Source of the DNA: Phascolarctos cinereus
Taxonomy: Eukaryota > Chordata > Mammalia > Diprotodontia > Phascolarctidae
DNA: 64,000 nt
NCBI RefSeq assembly: GCF_002099425.1
Contig: NW_018344193.1
Span: 1,528,501 to 1,592,500, forward strand
Reading direction: 5' to 3'
The notes under the pieces are model-generated. The model saw only the letters and a program-made list of their open reading frames with translations, had not been told where the DNA came from and made no database searches. The position numbers were made by a program, and so were the translations under genes. Of the stretch, positions 11,451-22,560 are shown piece after piece. How positions within the stretch are numbered: the stretch's first letter is position 1; each line of letters opens with the position of its first letter.

Positions 11451-11912
11451 TATATTTGTGTATCATCCTAGTCCCTCACTCTTCCTTCTCTTTAAATTTT
11501 TAAAAATCATCTCACTCCATCACACTAGTGCTAGCCAGAGTCAGGGAGGGGGGAAGGGATGTCAAATTTTGCATAAATCTCATTTTATTGCTGTTAATAG
11601 TTCTGGTTTTAAAAAAAAGTTTTGATGAGAAAAGTTCAAATATTAATAACCAAGACAAGTTTCCTGAGTTATATGTGGATATTTATATTATTTTTAGCAA
11701 CTATTATCACTATAAAGAAACATTTTCTATAACTAAATTGTGACTCCTAAATAGCACTTAAGTGACAATAATGAAAGAAGAAAGTCTTTAAGCCTTTTTT
11801 TAAATCTGCTTCATCACATCAATCAGAGATGACATTTTACACTATGTTGTATGCTTATTTAGAGCAAATGCTTAGTTAAATAAATCACCCATCAACAAGT
11901 ATGAGATCTTAC
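11451..11912. other. Intron 4 right part, unassigned
   Basis: The sequence next to exon 4 shows no repeat I recognise. Two overlapping open frames of about 70 codons lack coding character. Confidence 0.45.
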
Positions 11913-12066
11913 CGAGGACCTCGGGTGGCTCTGACTGGAGGCCTTCTGGCTGCTGACCCTGCAACACATTAAGCAGAGCTTGCAGACTCCTAAGACACAG
12001 GGATGGATGAGAAAACCGCGTCTCTTTGATCAACTCAAAAACTTCACAAAGTCCAACTTCAATGAT
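11913..12066 (-). CDS. MYCBP2: MYCBP2 exon 4
   Basis: This 154-nt exon follows TATCTCAATTAG and precedes GTAAGATC. It has 51 codons plus one base: IIEVGLCEVFELIKETRFSH ... NVLQGQQPEGLQSEPPEVL, then the G of a Glu codon completed in exon 5. Human MYCBP2 carries the same segment from memory. Two amphipathic helices are separated by a Gly-Gln-Pro-rich loop. It lies 18.2 kb from exon 3, and that long intron is filled with L2, SINE, hAT and L1 insertions. No open frame longer than 60 codons marks it, so it was located from the expected sequence and splice sites. Confidence 0.96.
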
Positions 12067-12789
12067 CTAATTGAGATAAAAATATATATAAGATACAGAA
12101 AGTTATAATAAGCCTGCAAATAAAATATTTCTTGAATAATTTATGTGGTACAAGCATTTCCTTAACAGAATATCTGGTGGCAAGGTACTGAGACCAGTAA
12201 AAAGCAGCAATTCAAGTTCAAGGCTGAGGAAATCTCTCACTTTTGTTGTATGGTAGGAACCAAACCAGGAAGCCACTCACAATAGCTGTCACGGTTTTTG
12301 GGTTTTTTTTTTTTAACAAAAATTGCATTTATCCATTAATTTTTTTTAATCTGTGGGCTGTATTTTACAAATTTTACCTACAATGCAATAACAAGTGATA
12401 ATGCTACTAACTGCCAGTTGTGACCAAAACCCAAGACTATATAGAGACAGAGATATGTATGTAGGTATACAGTCATATATGTATCACTATATGTATATAC
12501 ATGTGTGAATGTTTATATAGAGAGAGAGAGTGAAAAAATAACTAGGAGTCACCTTTGGCAACTCTCTCATGATAGTTTTTTAAGGATGATGGACCATGAT
12601 GATTCTACTTTAGAAAATGTTCACCTGAATATTCCATGGGAATTTTATTCCAGTCATTCATTCATCTTTGGGACTTGGACAAATCTACTTTGTATTCTAA
12701 TTTTAACAAGGACATTTATGAGTAGGCTGGGATCATTATTATTTGACAATTCTTATGCTTCCAAAGGTGCTTCTGTACAACAACAAAAA
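12067..12789. other. Intron 3 next to exon 4, simple sequence only
   Basis: Upstream of the exon 4 acceptor. A loose TA/TG-rich tract with GTATGTAGGTATACAG and TATATGTATATACATGTG and a short (GA)n lie at 12430-12530. Otherwise no recognised feature. Confidence 0.5.
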
Positions 12790-13000
12790 TATACATTTGC
12801 ACAGTGATTTAATGTTTACTAAGAACAGCATTCTTTAAGGTAGGTGGTACAGGTATTATATGCTCATTTTACAGATGAAAGAACTGAGGTTCAAAAGGGT
12901 GACATGTCATGAGTCATGCACTTAAGCAGCAGAATTAGGATTCAAACCCCGGTGTTTCCTGATTCAAGTTCAGAGCAAGTCCTACTCTGCCATGCTACCT
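12790..13000 (-). repeat. CORE SINE copy
   Basis: It contains the module TTTGCACAGTGATTTAATGTTTACTAAG, then CATTTTACAGATGAAAGAACTGAGG, then GTCATGCACTTAAGCAGCAGAATTAGGATTCAAACCC, ending with TCCTACTCTGCCATGCTACC. This is the antisense SINE order. Confidence 0.65.
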
Positions 13001-14214
13001 ACAAAGGTGATCAGAACCTTAAAAACTAAATATAGTGGTCCCCAGATTGGAAAAATAATAATCCTCATTTTAATTTCCTCTATTTTGTCTGAAAATTGCA
13101 TCCAAACTATATTACTGAAAAGTGCTGTACTACAGAAAAGTTATGATACCGCCCTACCAATTCTATTAGTTAGAACCAGTATTTCCAGTGGTTCTGTGGA
13201 ACCACACATATATTTTCATCTGAAACCACATCCATAAGAATTTCAATCCTGTTCCAAGGCCACAATCTCTAGGATCAAAGAATGGTAGATTTAGTAGTCA
13301 TGACAGTAAACTACAGTTTAGTAGCTTCTGACAGTAGCTTCATGAAGTAGTTTTTTTTAAAGAGCACATACTCTGAGTCACAAACTAAAAAGAGAAAGAC
13401 ACAGCTAACATCTTCGATTCCCTTAATAACATTGTGGTTCTATAAACTTAATTATATTTTCTTCCTGTTCCTTTTCTTGGAGGGAACAAATTCTTCAAGT
13501 TTCCTACCTAAATTTACTTCTTTGGGGTTTCAACAATCCTTATTAATGTGAATGTTCCAGGATTTGGTAAGCAAGATAACAATCACCCTATTCATACTGT
13601 TCATGAATTACACAGACTTCAATATTATGCTCATTTAATACTAATCTTTAATGACTATGCTAATATGTCTCTAATATTTTTAGCAGCTTTTTTCTTGTTT
13701 TTTTTTAATGCTTTATTTGAAATATGCAAGGATCAGGGCTGCATCAAGTATTCAAGGTGAGAATGTACTAGTTTTGTAGAATTTGTCTGCAATGATGCCC
13801 AGCCTTTTGATGGCCTTTATTTATGTATTTTTTTGAGTGGGGAAGGGGTGAGGTAATCTTATACCTCCCTACCTGAAGCCAATCTTCCTTCAGTTCCATC
13901 TCGTAACTTTGGGTTTTCACTGCCTAAAAAATTTCAGGGTAATTTGCTAATTTAAAGACTTCAATATGTATTCCCTCACCCAGGATTAATTCATAAAATG
14001 TGAAATAAAGCCAGTTCCAACTCTAGCAATCCCTTGGCAATGTGTTCTATCTCTCAAAAAAAATTTTTATCTGTTAATAAATCTCTGATAGATCATAAAA
14101 AACTCATTCCAATTCTATGGAGATGGGAAAAAATAAGTCGGGGTAGAGAATGAGATGCACGCTGCCTAGAAAAATTCATTTTGAATGCTGCTCCTAATAG
14201 TGCATATGGCTTAT
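13001..14214. other. Intron 3, unassigned
   Basis: AT-rich intron with an 81-codon and a 70-codon open frame that look fortuitous. I recognise no repeat boundaries. Confidence 0.4.
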
Positions 14215-14960
14215 GAAGGCAGCATGGTGTAGTCCTTATGAAGGCAGAAATGACATGACTGGACAGGTGACTGGATGGGAAAGGGTGAGAGGGAGGAAAT
14301 GAGGACAACACCAAGGGATGCCTGTGTGAATGGGAAGATTGGTAGTGCTCTTAGAGTAATAGAGATTTTAGGAAAAGGGAAAAGTTTTAAGGAAAAGATC
14401 AGTTCAGCTTTGGACATTTTGAATTTAAAATGTCTGTGGGACATCTTGTTCAAGATATTCAACAGGCAGTTAGAAATGTAAGAATGGAGTTCAGGAGCAA
14501 GGCCAGGGCTGAATAAGTAGATCTGAGAGTCATCCACATACAAATAATAACTGAAATGGGAGCTGATGTGATCACCAAGTGAAACTGTGCATAAGGAAGA
14601 TACAAGGACCCAGGATAGAGCCTTAGGGGCCAATCGCAGTTGGTGGAGGTGACCTAGTTGAAGATTCAGCAAAGCGCACTGAGAAGCAGTAGTCATAGGA
14701 AAGAAGAGAACTAGGAAAAAAGTGGTGTCATGAAAACCTAGAGAAGATAATGATCGGCTGTGTCAAAAGCTTCAGAGAGGTCAAGAAGTATTGACAAAAG
14801 GTCATTCAATCTGGCAATTAAAAGATCAGTGGTAACTTTGGAGAGAGCAGTTTCATTTGAATGAGTTAGAAGCCAACTTCCAAAGAGTAGAAGAGAGTAA
14901 CAGGAAAGGATGCAGAGGCAATGACTGCAAGTCTGCCCAGATAATTCTAGTGGCCCGTTA
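14215..14960 (-). repeat. L2 LINE reverse transcriptase fragment
   Basis: The minus strand has a 161-codon open frame (14211-14696) that contains YVDDSQIYLFSPGLAPELHS and LLNILNKMSHRHFKFKMSKAE. These are the YxDD catalytic box and following helix of an L2/CR1-clade reverse transcriptase. The plus strand extends to GGTCAAGAAGTATTGACAAAAGGTCATTCAATCTGGCAATTAAAAGATCAG, the complement of the upstream part of the RT domain. The element is old and truncated at both ends, and the frame closes inside the domain. Confidence 0.85.
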
Positions 14961-15075
14961 TTGCTACAGTCAATGGCAGGTTTGATCCTCCTTATCTATT
15001 TCCTTCTTTTGTCAAAACAATCTATAGCTATAGTTCCTTAACAATATTTCTGTTTCTCCTTCCACTGGTCCAGAC

Positions 15076-15693
15076 CAGAGGTTCCCAAACTTATTTGGCC
15101 TCCCGCCTCCCTTTCAAAAAAAAAAATTACTCAGCGACTCCCTGCAAATCTACTTTTTTAAACCCTTTAACAGTTTTTTCTTAAAATTTGCATCAATTCA
15201 AAAAATAGAAAATATTTTAAAATGACACCTTAAATTTAATAATGTATTGTAAATTTGTGGGCTTTTTCTACATTGAAATTTTGATGGTGCTATTTTGTGT
15301 CATGTAACCGAACAGTATCATATTGTAAACAAGTCATTACGTGCACATATTCCTGCTGGTGCATGCTGGATTTCCCTACAATGCATGACAATGTGCACTT
15401 GTCAACACTTGCTTATTAAGACCTGTCAGTGGATTTGACCACTGATTGGTTATAACTTGCATTTTGTGTGTTTATTTGAAAAATAATGCAATCACTATGA
15501 CTTCAACTCTGTTACACAACAGATGAAACATGTATGAATCAAAATTTTTTCTTCTTCTCTTCTTTCCTTATGCTTCCTTCTACCACCCCTTATTTACATT
15601 CAAAGCCCCCAATTGTACCCAAGGCTACTACCACCCCCCTGGATCATTCCAGCACCTCCCAGGGGGAGGTATCACCCACTTTGGGAACCTATG
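15076..15693. mobile_element. hAT DNA transposon copy, 618 bp, with 8-bp target duplication
   Basis: It starts CAGAGGTTCCCAAACTTATT and ends CACTTTGGGAACCTATG, so the terminal inverted repeats match at CA..GGTTCCCAAA. The 8-bp GTCCAGAC is present exactly on both sides (15068-15075 and 15694-15701), the hallmark of hAT insertion. No transposase frame is visible, so it is a non-autonomous or decayed copy. The interior has runs such as GCATGCTGGATTTCCCTACAATGCATG. The internal open frames of 85 and 138 codons that cross its right end are not genes. Confidence 0.85.
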
Positions 15694-16009
15694 GTCCAGA
15701 CCCAAATGATTTCCTATATCATTCTCCTCTCCCTCCAACCTTTGATTCATGTGTTTTTTTTCTCACAAGGCTATATCTTATTAATATGTAATTCTATACC
15801 TCTGCTCCATTTTATCTATTCGGTTTCCTTCTGTAAAACACATACCTGTTCCTTCCATAGCTATATTTCATTCATAACATATAGTTGCCACCTAACAATC
15901 CCAGGAGGTCCCATCAGGTTGAATTTGACACCTTGTAGTAAGATACCCAGTATACTTTATTACCTGTACTTGGTGTACTTGTGTACAGACAGCTGGGGAC
16001 ATAGGTTTT

Positions 16010-16325
16010 GCTGCTGGATCTTTTCTTAGATTCTAGCTCCTGTAAATTACTTGTCTTTTCTGCTGATACTCTACTACTCTCTTGGCTTCCTTTCTTTTCC
16101 TCTTCTCTACTTTTTACCTCTTGTCACCTGAAACCCAACTGTACCTATGATTCTGCTTACCATCCCTGTGACTCCCTGAAAAGAAATTCCCTTCTTTGGC
16201 CATTCCTTTACATGTGTGCTATAGGTTTCACCCTGCTGGAATTTAAGCTCCTTGAGGGCAAGGATTGTCTCACTTTTGTATCTGTATCTTTAGCACTTAG
16301 TATATTACGTAGTTAATGCTTTTTC
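16010..16325 (+). repeat. L2 LINE 3' end
   Basis: It ends with GGAATTTAAGCTCCTTGAGGGCAAGGATTGTCTCACTTTTGTATCTGTATC and TTAGCACTTAGTATATTACGTAGTTAATGC, a decayed form of the L2 3' terminus (gagggcagggactgt ... cctggcacatagtaggcgcttaataaatgc). Confidence 0.7.
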
Positions 16326-16534
16326 ATGCATTCATATATTCCTTTTCATAAAATCCTTTTGTCAAAATGACAAACGGTGACTTTAGTATACTCTTAACAA
16401 AGAATAACCAACCATTACTACTCATCTATCTTTTCTGCCTCAATTACTGCATGACCTTTCTTCTGGTAGCACCTTTAGAACAACATCGTTATCACTTGAA
16501 GCAGGAGGAAGAGAAAGGGGAGAAGGGGAAGGGA

Positions 16535-16797
16535 AGAAAAGGAAGAATAGCATTATTAAGTACCTACTATGTGCCAGGCACTATGCTAAATGCTTTACAA
16601 ATATTACTTCATTCTACATGCACAACAACCTTGAGAGACAGGCATGATTATTATCTATCATTTCACAGTTAAGGAAACTAAGGAAGGCAGAAATTAGGCA
16701 ACCTCCCCAATGTCACATGCTATTAAATGTCTGAGACCATATGTGAATTCAGAATTCTTCCTGTCTCCAGACCCAGCACTGCACCACCTAGCTGTTT
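16535..16797 (-). repeat. tRNA-headed SINE, antisense
   Basis: It runs from TTAAGTACCTACTATGTGCCAGGCACTATGC through CACAGTTAAGGAAACTAAGG to CCCAGCACTGCACCACCTAGCTG, whose reverse complement (CAGCTAGGTGGTGCAGTG) is the tRNA-like head seen in the other copies. Confidence 0.75.
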
Positions 16798-16850
16798 CAC
16801 AATAAACTCCTTCCTTAGAGGTTGTCTTTCCAACTTCGCACTCTTTAGGG

Positions 16851-17020
16851 CAGGGGTTTCTAACCTGGAGTCTGTGAACTTTTTAAAAAATACTTTTGAT
16901 AACAGTATTTCGATGTAATTTGTTTGCTTTGAAAATCTATTACAATATTCTGAGAAGGGGTTAATAAACTTTACATGACTATCAAATAGGTCCATTAAAC
17001 AAAAACAGTTAAGAAACCTG
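16851..17020. mobile_element. hAT-like short element (GGGGTTTCTAACCTGG family)
   Basis: CAGGGGTTTCTAACCTGGAGTCTGTGAACTT at the left and AACAGTTAAGAAACCTGG at the right form imperfect terminal inverted repeats. The interior (AATACTTTTGATAACAGTATTTCGATGTAATTTG ... ATTCTGAGAAGGGG) also occurs in the related copy at 40366-40562. No matching target duplication was found. Confidence 0.55.
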
Positions 17021-17044
17021 GCTCTCAAAGGCTCAAACATTTTT

Positions 17045-17285
17045 TTTTCAGTTTTGTCCAATCTTCATGACCCCATTTTCAGTTTTCTTGGCAGAGATAC
17101 TTGAGTACTTTGCCATTTCCTTCTCCAGATGATGTTACAGATAAGGAAACTGAGGCAAACAAGGTTAAGTGACTTGCCCAGGGTCACACTGTTAGTAAGT
17201 GTCTGAGGATGTATTTAAACTCAGGAAGATGAGTCTTCCTAACTCCAGGCCTAGCACTCTATCCACTGTGATGCTTAGCTGCCCT
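17045..17285 (-). repeat. Long tRNA-headed SINE (CCACTCCAGTATC type), antisense
   Basis: It reads TCAGTTTTGTCCAATCTTCATGACCCCATTTTC, then TTTGCCATTTCCTTCTCCAG, then GGTTAAGTGACTTGCCCAGGGTCACACTGTTAG, and ends GCACTCTATCCACTGTGATGCTTAGCTGCCC. It is almost full length and is the same family as 50645-50890 and 51960-52205. Confidence 0.85.
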
Positions 17286-17754
17286 TCAAACATTTTAAGT
17301 AACATCAAATATTAAATGGGTTCATCTTCTATCTTTCATCCTCCTGTTTGAGGTTATCATTACCACATGCATCTCTGGATAATTTTTATTCTTTATTTTC
17401 TTGCTGAAATACTTCTATTAGGAAACATCATTCTTGTTAACTTTAAATAGAGAATTGTTACTCCATCCCTTTCACTTTCTTAACCAGATAGGGAAATCAA
17501 CGTACACTTTGTGTTATATATCGCTGTCAGAAACATGAACAATACTTTATTTGCAGTTCACTGAAAAAGTCTCTAGGCTTTCCAAACATAATGGAAGTCA
17601 AATCCTCATTCTTCTATCCTTGCATTAGAACAAATCAAGCTGTGTGGAAGTCTCTTCTATCCTGGAAGCTGCAGATTAAATAGGACATTAAGAAGCTAGA
17701 GTACTTCCAAATAAGGGTGGGAACTCAGAAAAGTACTTGGAAAAATGTCACATA
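17286..17754. other. Intron 3, no recognised repeat
   Basis: Unique-looking sequence with no coding signal. The stretch 17510-17700 is less AT-rich and has no repeat resemblance. Confidence 0.4.
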
Positions 17755-17935
17755 AAATCATAGAATTTTAAATAGGAAAGGTCAGAAGCCATCAGGCCCA
17801 ACTGCCTCATTTCACAGACGAGGAAATGAGACTAGGAGAGGCTAAGTGTATATGCTGATTAATGGTAGAACTAGGACCTGATCTCCAATTATCTAAGCCC
17901 TGTGTGCTTTTTACCTTTCCATAATGTCTACAAGT
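17755..17935 (-). repeat. MIR-type SINE, antisense
   Basis: AAATCATAGAATTTTAAATAGGAAAGGTCAGAAGCCATC and CATTTCACAGACGAGGAAATGAGACTAGGAGAGGCTAAG match the antisense MIR core arrangement. Confidence 0.65.
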
Positions 17936-18204
17936 ACATAAAGACTATATAGGAACCGGTAACATTTAGCCTGGAAAAGGGAAGACTCTGCTTCATTCAC
18001 TAGGTCCTAACCCTTTGCACCAAAAGACCAATTAAAAGGAACACTTCCAAGCCACTGTCCCTCAAAGCACTCACTGACAAAGTCCCCTGGTTTCAGTGAT
18101 ATCCCCTCTTTCTGATATCCGAGTAAACTCTGCACCATATTCAAGAAGCCCCAATGATTCTCCAGGTGAATTAGAAATTCGACAACATGGGCCCAAGTAT
18201 TTTC

Positions 18205-18400
18205 TCTGACATTTACTGGTCATGATTCTTTACAAGTGAGTTAACCTCTTAAAGCTTTGGCTTTTTCATTTTTTAAATGGGAATAATAATACTTAATAAA
18301 ATGGGAAAAATAGTAATGTTATCTGTCAGCACTGACAAAGATGAAATAATGCATGGAAAGCACTTTGTAAAATAAGTTCTATATGAATTTTTTTTCAATT
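18205..18400 (+). repeat. MIR-type SINE
   Basis: Weak tGTGAGTTAACCTCTTAAAGCTTTGGC core, then AATGGGAATAATAATACTTAATAAAATGGG, ATGAAATAATGCATGGAAAGCACTTTGTAAA. This is the standard sense-strand order. Confidence 0.55.
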
Positions 18401-20023
18401 AAAAAAAAAAGATTTGTTCCTGGCTTGAAAAGTAATACTTGAGTACTCTATAGGCTTGTCTCATTCCCAGTTTGTACCTGATTGGCCATACCATATATAA
18501 GTCTTTATTTCATTCATTAAATTGTCCTTTAATTTTCTCAAAGATGACATTTTCTTTAGTCCTTTTGGTTTTACCACTAAACATGATGGATGGGGTTTGG
18601 TTGGTTGATAATTGTTAGGGATAAGCAAATGCACTTGTGTTTTTTTCTTGCCCTCAAATGCCTGTATTTTTAGTTTGTTTTGTTTTTTTCAGAGATGTGT
18701 AATTTATTCTGGTATATTTTAAAAGCCTCTAGTCTTCCTGTGGGTTATTGACTTTACAACTGTCTTTAAATTTTGGTCAGTTAATTTTTGTAGAACTTAA
18801 TATCTGAATTTGAAGGATGAATTTCTTTGGCACATGTTCTTCAAAAAGAATACAGAATTTACCCGTGTTGTTATTATTCTCAAATAGTAACTCACACACA
18901 GACAAAATGGCCCTCTTTGAAGAGGACCCACAGCACACACCTTTTACTCTCTACTTCCAACCCCCCCTTTCCCTCTATCATAATTTAGCTACACTCCTAA
19001 AAAGAGAGCTAGAGAATATATCTTTAGTTTGTAGTGGCTAAAGGGTGCTAAACAAAACAGAGATACCATTTTTCTTGACAAAGCTACCCTAAGATGGGTA
19101 GTTACCAAGTTAAAAGAATTTAAATAGCAGAACATGAAGCAAATTGGCAGGAACTGAGTATTAGGTATGTTTTTCCTCATGTAGAATAAGTGACTTGGAG
19201 GTTTGAAGTAAGACAGAGAATTAAAGGATAATTTGATGCTTGTTGCTATATGGCTGAGAATCCTACTTTTCTTCTCAAACATGTACTTCTGCTCTCCCTG
19301 ATATTTGATTTTCACATGACGATACCATTTCCAAACTTATTTTAAACTCAATTACCACTCTCTATTGGAAGATTCAAGGCTGAAATAAATTACCAAAACC
19401 ATCCTAAGATAAATAGTTGTAAAAATATACTTTCTTTCCTAATATCCTCAAATCACATATTACTCTCCTTCAATCGGAGAACCTGAAAGCTAAAAAAAAG
19501 AACAGAAGAAACCTGCTACTGGGTACACCTGCCCTTTCTCACTATGAAAATTCAGGTTCTTCACCTCTGGGAGTATGACAGAAGTTATCCAGTCCTCAAT
19601 GAAGTCAAGAGTAAGTTCAGAAAAAAATAGGGTATCTGTGATTCCATAATGAAAGAGGTAACATACTACTGTACTGAAAGAACTAACTGCTATTAGAATT
19701 TAGTTTCTGGAATGAACCTATCCTCAGATCACAGCATAAGGTATGATATTAGGTCTTATCAACTTAGATCAGGATCAATGATTGAATGGAGATCAGGATC
19801 AATGACTGAATGGTGCAACTATTGGGATCATATAACAAGCTTTAGCTGGAACAATCAAAAGGCAGTTAGAAGTTTTTCTCAAATTGGACAGCTTACATGT
19901 GGCACATTACCTAAGTGCTAAAAAAGATCTTTAGCCTAGAAGGAGATATAAGGAACTCAGTATGGCATAAACATAACTAGGAAGAATTGTTATAAGGTAC
20001 CAGACATAGGGTACCTGGATTTA
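18401..20023. other. Intron 3, long stretch with no recognised repeat
   Basis: About 1.6 kb without a repeat I can name. 18420-18800 is notable for low repeat content and sequence complexity and may hold conserved noncoding DNA (inference). At 19770-19815 a short imperfect tandem (GATCAGGATCAATGA-TTGAATGGA, twice) is visible. Confidence 0.4.
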
Positions 20024-20075
20024 CTACTGCTACTGCTGCTGCTACTACTACCACCACCACCACCACCGCTGCCAC
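20024..20075. repeat. Trinucleotide microsatellite (CTG/CTA/CCA)
   Basis: TACTACTGCTACTGCTGCTGC passes into CTACTACTACCACCACCACC and ends GCTGCCACCACC. It abuts the 3' end of the antisense SINE on its right, so it probably grew from that SINE's tail. Confidence 0.9.
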
Positions 20076-20310
20076 CACCTACCTTTACATAGCGCTTTAA
20101 GATTTACAAAGCACTTTACCAATATCTCACTTTATCCTCACAACAACCCTAGAAGGTAGGTACTCTTACTATTCCTTTTACAGATGAGGAAATCGAGGCA
20201 GACAGTGACTAAATGACTTGACCAAGGTCATACAACTATTGCCTCAGGTCTCAGTGTCTTCTAGGCACTAGGTGCAGTGCTTTATCCACTAAACCCTTAG
20301 CTGTCTGCCT
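20076..20310 (-). repeat. tRNA-headed SINE, antisense
   Basis: ATAGCGCTTTAAGATTTACAAAGCACTTTACC is the 3' module; CAGATGAGGAAATCGAGGCAGACAGTGACTAAATGACTTGACCAAGGTC is the core; the head is decayed (GTGCAGTGCTTTATCCACTAAACCCTTAGCTGTC). Confidence 0.75.
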
Positions 20311-20769
20311 GATTTCAATAAAGATGTGACAAAAATCCTTTTTCTAGTAAATATTTCTAGCAGCACACTAACATTTCAATGAGCTACTATGTAATAGAAA
20401 ATTTTTAAAAAGCTCACAGGCTGGAACAATGGGCAAAAATCTAAAAGATGGAATTTAAGAGGAATACATGTATACTGTACACTTGAGTTCTGTACACTTG
20501 AGTTCAAGACAATCAACTTAGCAAGCACAATATGCTAAAGGAATGGGTAAACAAACATCTGGGGTTTTAGTGGGATATAAACTCTACATGAGTCCACAGT
20601 GTGACATGATAATCAAATCATATCAGAGAATATAATAAAAGATGTATAGAGAGAAGTCATTGCCTTGCTGTACTGCTCATACCATACTGCAGTATTGTTT
20701 CAGTTCAGACTGCCAAATTTTAAGAAAGGTCAATGACAAGATGAAATGCAGACCATGACCAGGATGGTG
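20311..20769. other. Intron 3, unassigned
   Basis: No recognised repeat. A 13-base tandem (TACACTTGAGTTC... twice) lies at about 20476-20505. Confidence 0.4.
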
Positions 20770-21615
20770 AAAGTCCTGACAGGAGACCTTGACAGGATGA
20801 TTCAATTCAATGCACACAAAACACACATTAGTGCGTATTTTGACCAAGATACCACGCTAGGTGCTGAGGCCACACAGACAAAACACAAAACACCTCTGTC
20901 AACAAAGAGCTTACACTCTAGTAAAAAGATAAACCCTTCCCACAAATAAATAAATAGAGAAAATAATTTGAGGACGGAGGGGCACTAATACCTGGCAAGA
21001 TAGCAAAATGCTTTGTATAAGTGGTAGTACCTGTGCTGAGCCTTGAAGATAAGGAATTTTAAGTGGTAAATTTAAAAAGAGTAGACCCTAAGAATGGAGA
21101 CAGCCTTTGTAAAGGCAAAGAAATAAAAGATGAAATGCTGAACCTTAGGAACAAGTAACAAGTCTTGTTTAGGGGGAAGACAGAGATTGCATGAATAAGA
21201 GAAATTCTAGAAATGAAGGCAAGATTGAGAGTGTAGGTGATTTTAAATGCCAATCAGTCAACTAGCACTTATTAAGTATCTACTATATGTGAGGCACTGT
21301 GCTAAGTACTGCCAGGCTAAAGAGTTTGTGTTTTATCCTAGAGGCAATAGGAAGCCATTAAAAGCATTAAAGCAAAGGATTGACAAATCCTTGGGAAGAT
21401 TACTTTAGCAGCTGTGTGAAGAATAAATTGAAAAGTGGAGAAATTGAAGTAGTGAAACCATTAAAGAAAATATTACAACAATGGAGATGAGAAGTATAAA
21501 GGTCCTGAACTAAAGTACTATCTCTGAACAAGGGAAGAAAAATTCAAGAGATGCCATGGCAGCAGAATCCAAGAAATGTAGGAGTGATAAGACACTGATA
21601 TGAAGCAGGGGAAAG
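20770..21615 (-). repeat. L2 LINE 3' half, first of two adjacent copies
   Basis: Antisense L2: the tail region (ACCAAGATACCACGCTAGGTGCTGAGGCCACACAGAC), CAAAGAGCTTACACTCTAGTAAAAAG, CCTGTGCTGAGCCTTGAAG, GACAGCCTTTGTAAAGGCAAAG and CAGCTGTGTGAAGAATAAATTG follow the standard reversed order. A short tail module (21244-21312, ACTAGCACTTATTAAGTATCTACTATATGTG) is inserted in it. Confidence 0.7.
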
Positions 21616-21624
21616 AGTCAAGAA

Positions 21625-22172
21625 TAAAATCAATAAGCATTTACTAAGGACCTATGATGTGCCAGTAACTGAAGATGCAAAAACAAAAATAAACCCTTAA
21701 GGAGTTTACATTATAACAAGAAAATGAGTAAAACATTTTTGTATATAAGCATATATAAAACACATACAAAGTAACGTTAAAGGAAATGCCTTAGGACTTG
21801 AAAAGACCAGAAAAGGCCTCATGTAAAAGGTGGCACTTCAGCAGAATCTTAAAAGAAACCAGGAATTCTGAGAGGTGGACAAGAAGGAGTATATTCCAGA
21901 CTTGGAAAATACAGTGCAAAGACATGGAGGTGGAAGACGGAAGTCATGTCAGGGACAGCAAGAAGGCCAGTTTGGGTGGGCTACAGAGTGCATGGAGAAT
22001 AGTACACAATAAAGATGGAAAGGTTAGATGGGACCAAATTATGGAATTGTAAAGGTCAAACAGGAGCTAAGATGTTATCCTAGAGATGATCAGGTGTACT
22101 TTAGGAAAAACATTTTTGTCACTGTATGGAGAGTAGAGATGAGGCAGGGAAACCAATTAGGAGGCTACTTTT
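21625..22172 (-). repeat. L2 LINE 3' half, second copy (left of SINE)
   Basis: A second L2 3' end begins again (AATAAGCATTTACTAAGGACCTATGATGTGCCAG), and continues through TGTAAAAGGTGGCACTTCAGCAGAATCTTAAAAG, AAGACATGGAGGTGGAAG, CAGCAAGAAGGCCAGTTTGGGTGGG and GAGGCAGGGAAACCAATTAGGAGGCTA. The 84-codon open frame here is the complement of L2 and not a gene. Confidence 0.75.
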
Positions 22173-22183
22173 AACAGTATTGG

Positions 22184-22350
22184 GGGGGCATCTAGGTGGC
22201 ACAGTGGATAGAGCACTGGCCCTGAAGTCAGGAGGACCTGAGTTCAAATCTGACCTCACACCAGACACTTGACACTTACTAGCTGTGTGACCCTGGGCAA
22301 GTCACTTAACCCCAATTGCCTAAAACTTAAAATAAAAATTTTTTTTAAAA
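22184..22350 (+). mobile_element. tRNA-headed SINE with 11-bp target duplication
   Basis: A full 167-bp copy: GGGGCATCTAGGTGGCACAGTGGATAGAGC (head with A-box-like bases), GAGTTCAAATCTGACCTCA (B-box-like), CTAGCTGTGTGACCCTGGGCAAGTCACTTAACCCC (CORE/MIR-like), and an A-rich tail. AACAGTATTGG is repeated at 22173-22183 and 22351-22361. It splits the second L2 copy, so it is younger than the L2. Confidence 0.92.
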
Positions 22351-22560
22351 AACAGTATTGGCGAAAAATAAGAAGAGCCTGAATCAGGGTATTGTCTGGG
22401 AATGGAGAGAAGAGGACAGATTTAAGAGATGTTATGAAGGAGAATCACCAACAACTAACTGGATATGTTGAAGAAGAGTGAGGAGGCAAGTGGGAGAGGA
22501 TCTAGTAGGATGCCTTTGGATACCCATGAGTAAAAACACTTGATCACTATGCAGCTAGAA
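22351..22560 (-). repeat. L2 LINE, continuation right of SINE
   Basis: GAATGGAGAGAAGAGGACAGATTTAAGAGATGTTATGAAGG and CAACTAACTGGATATGTTGAAGAAGAGTGAGGA continue the order of the antisense L2 copy broken at 22172. Confidence 0.65.

Noticed and set aside
14211-14696. 161-codon minus-strand open frame as a host gene
   Set aside because: The translation carries the YVDD box and flanks of an L2-type reverse transcriptase, so it is LINE debris.
20024-20075. CRISPR-like or coding trinucleotide array
   Set aside because: A simple CTG/CTA/CCA microsatellite at the tail of an antisense SINE.
22184-22350. tRNA gene
   Set aside because: A- and B-box-like bases belong to the tRNA-derived head of a SINE; no cloverleaf with a full acceptor stem and anticodon arm, and flanking target duplications show retrotransposition.
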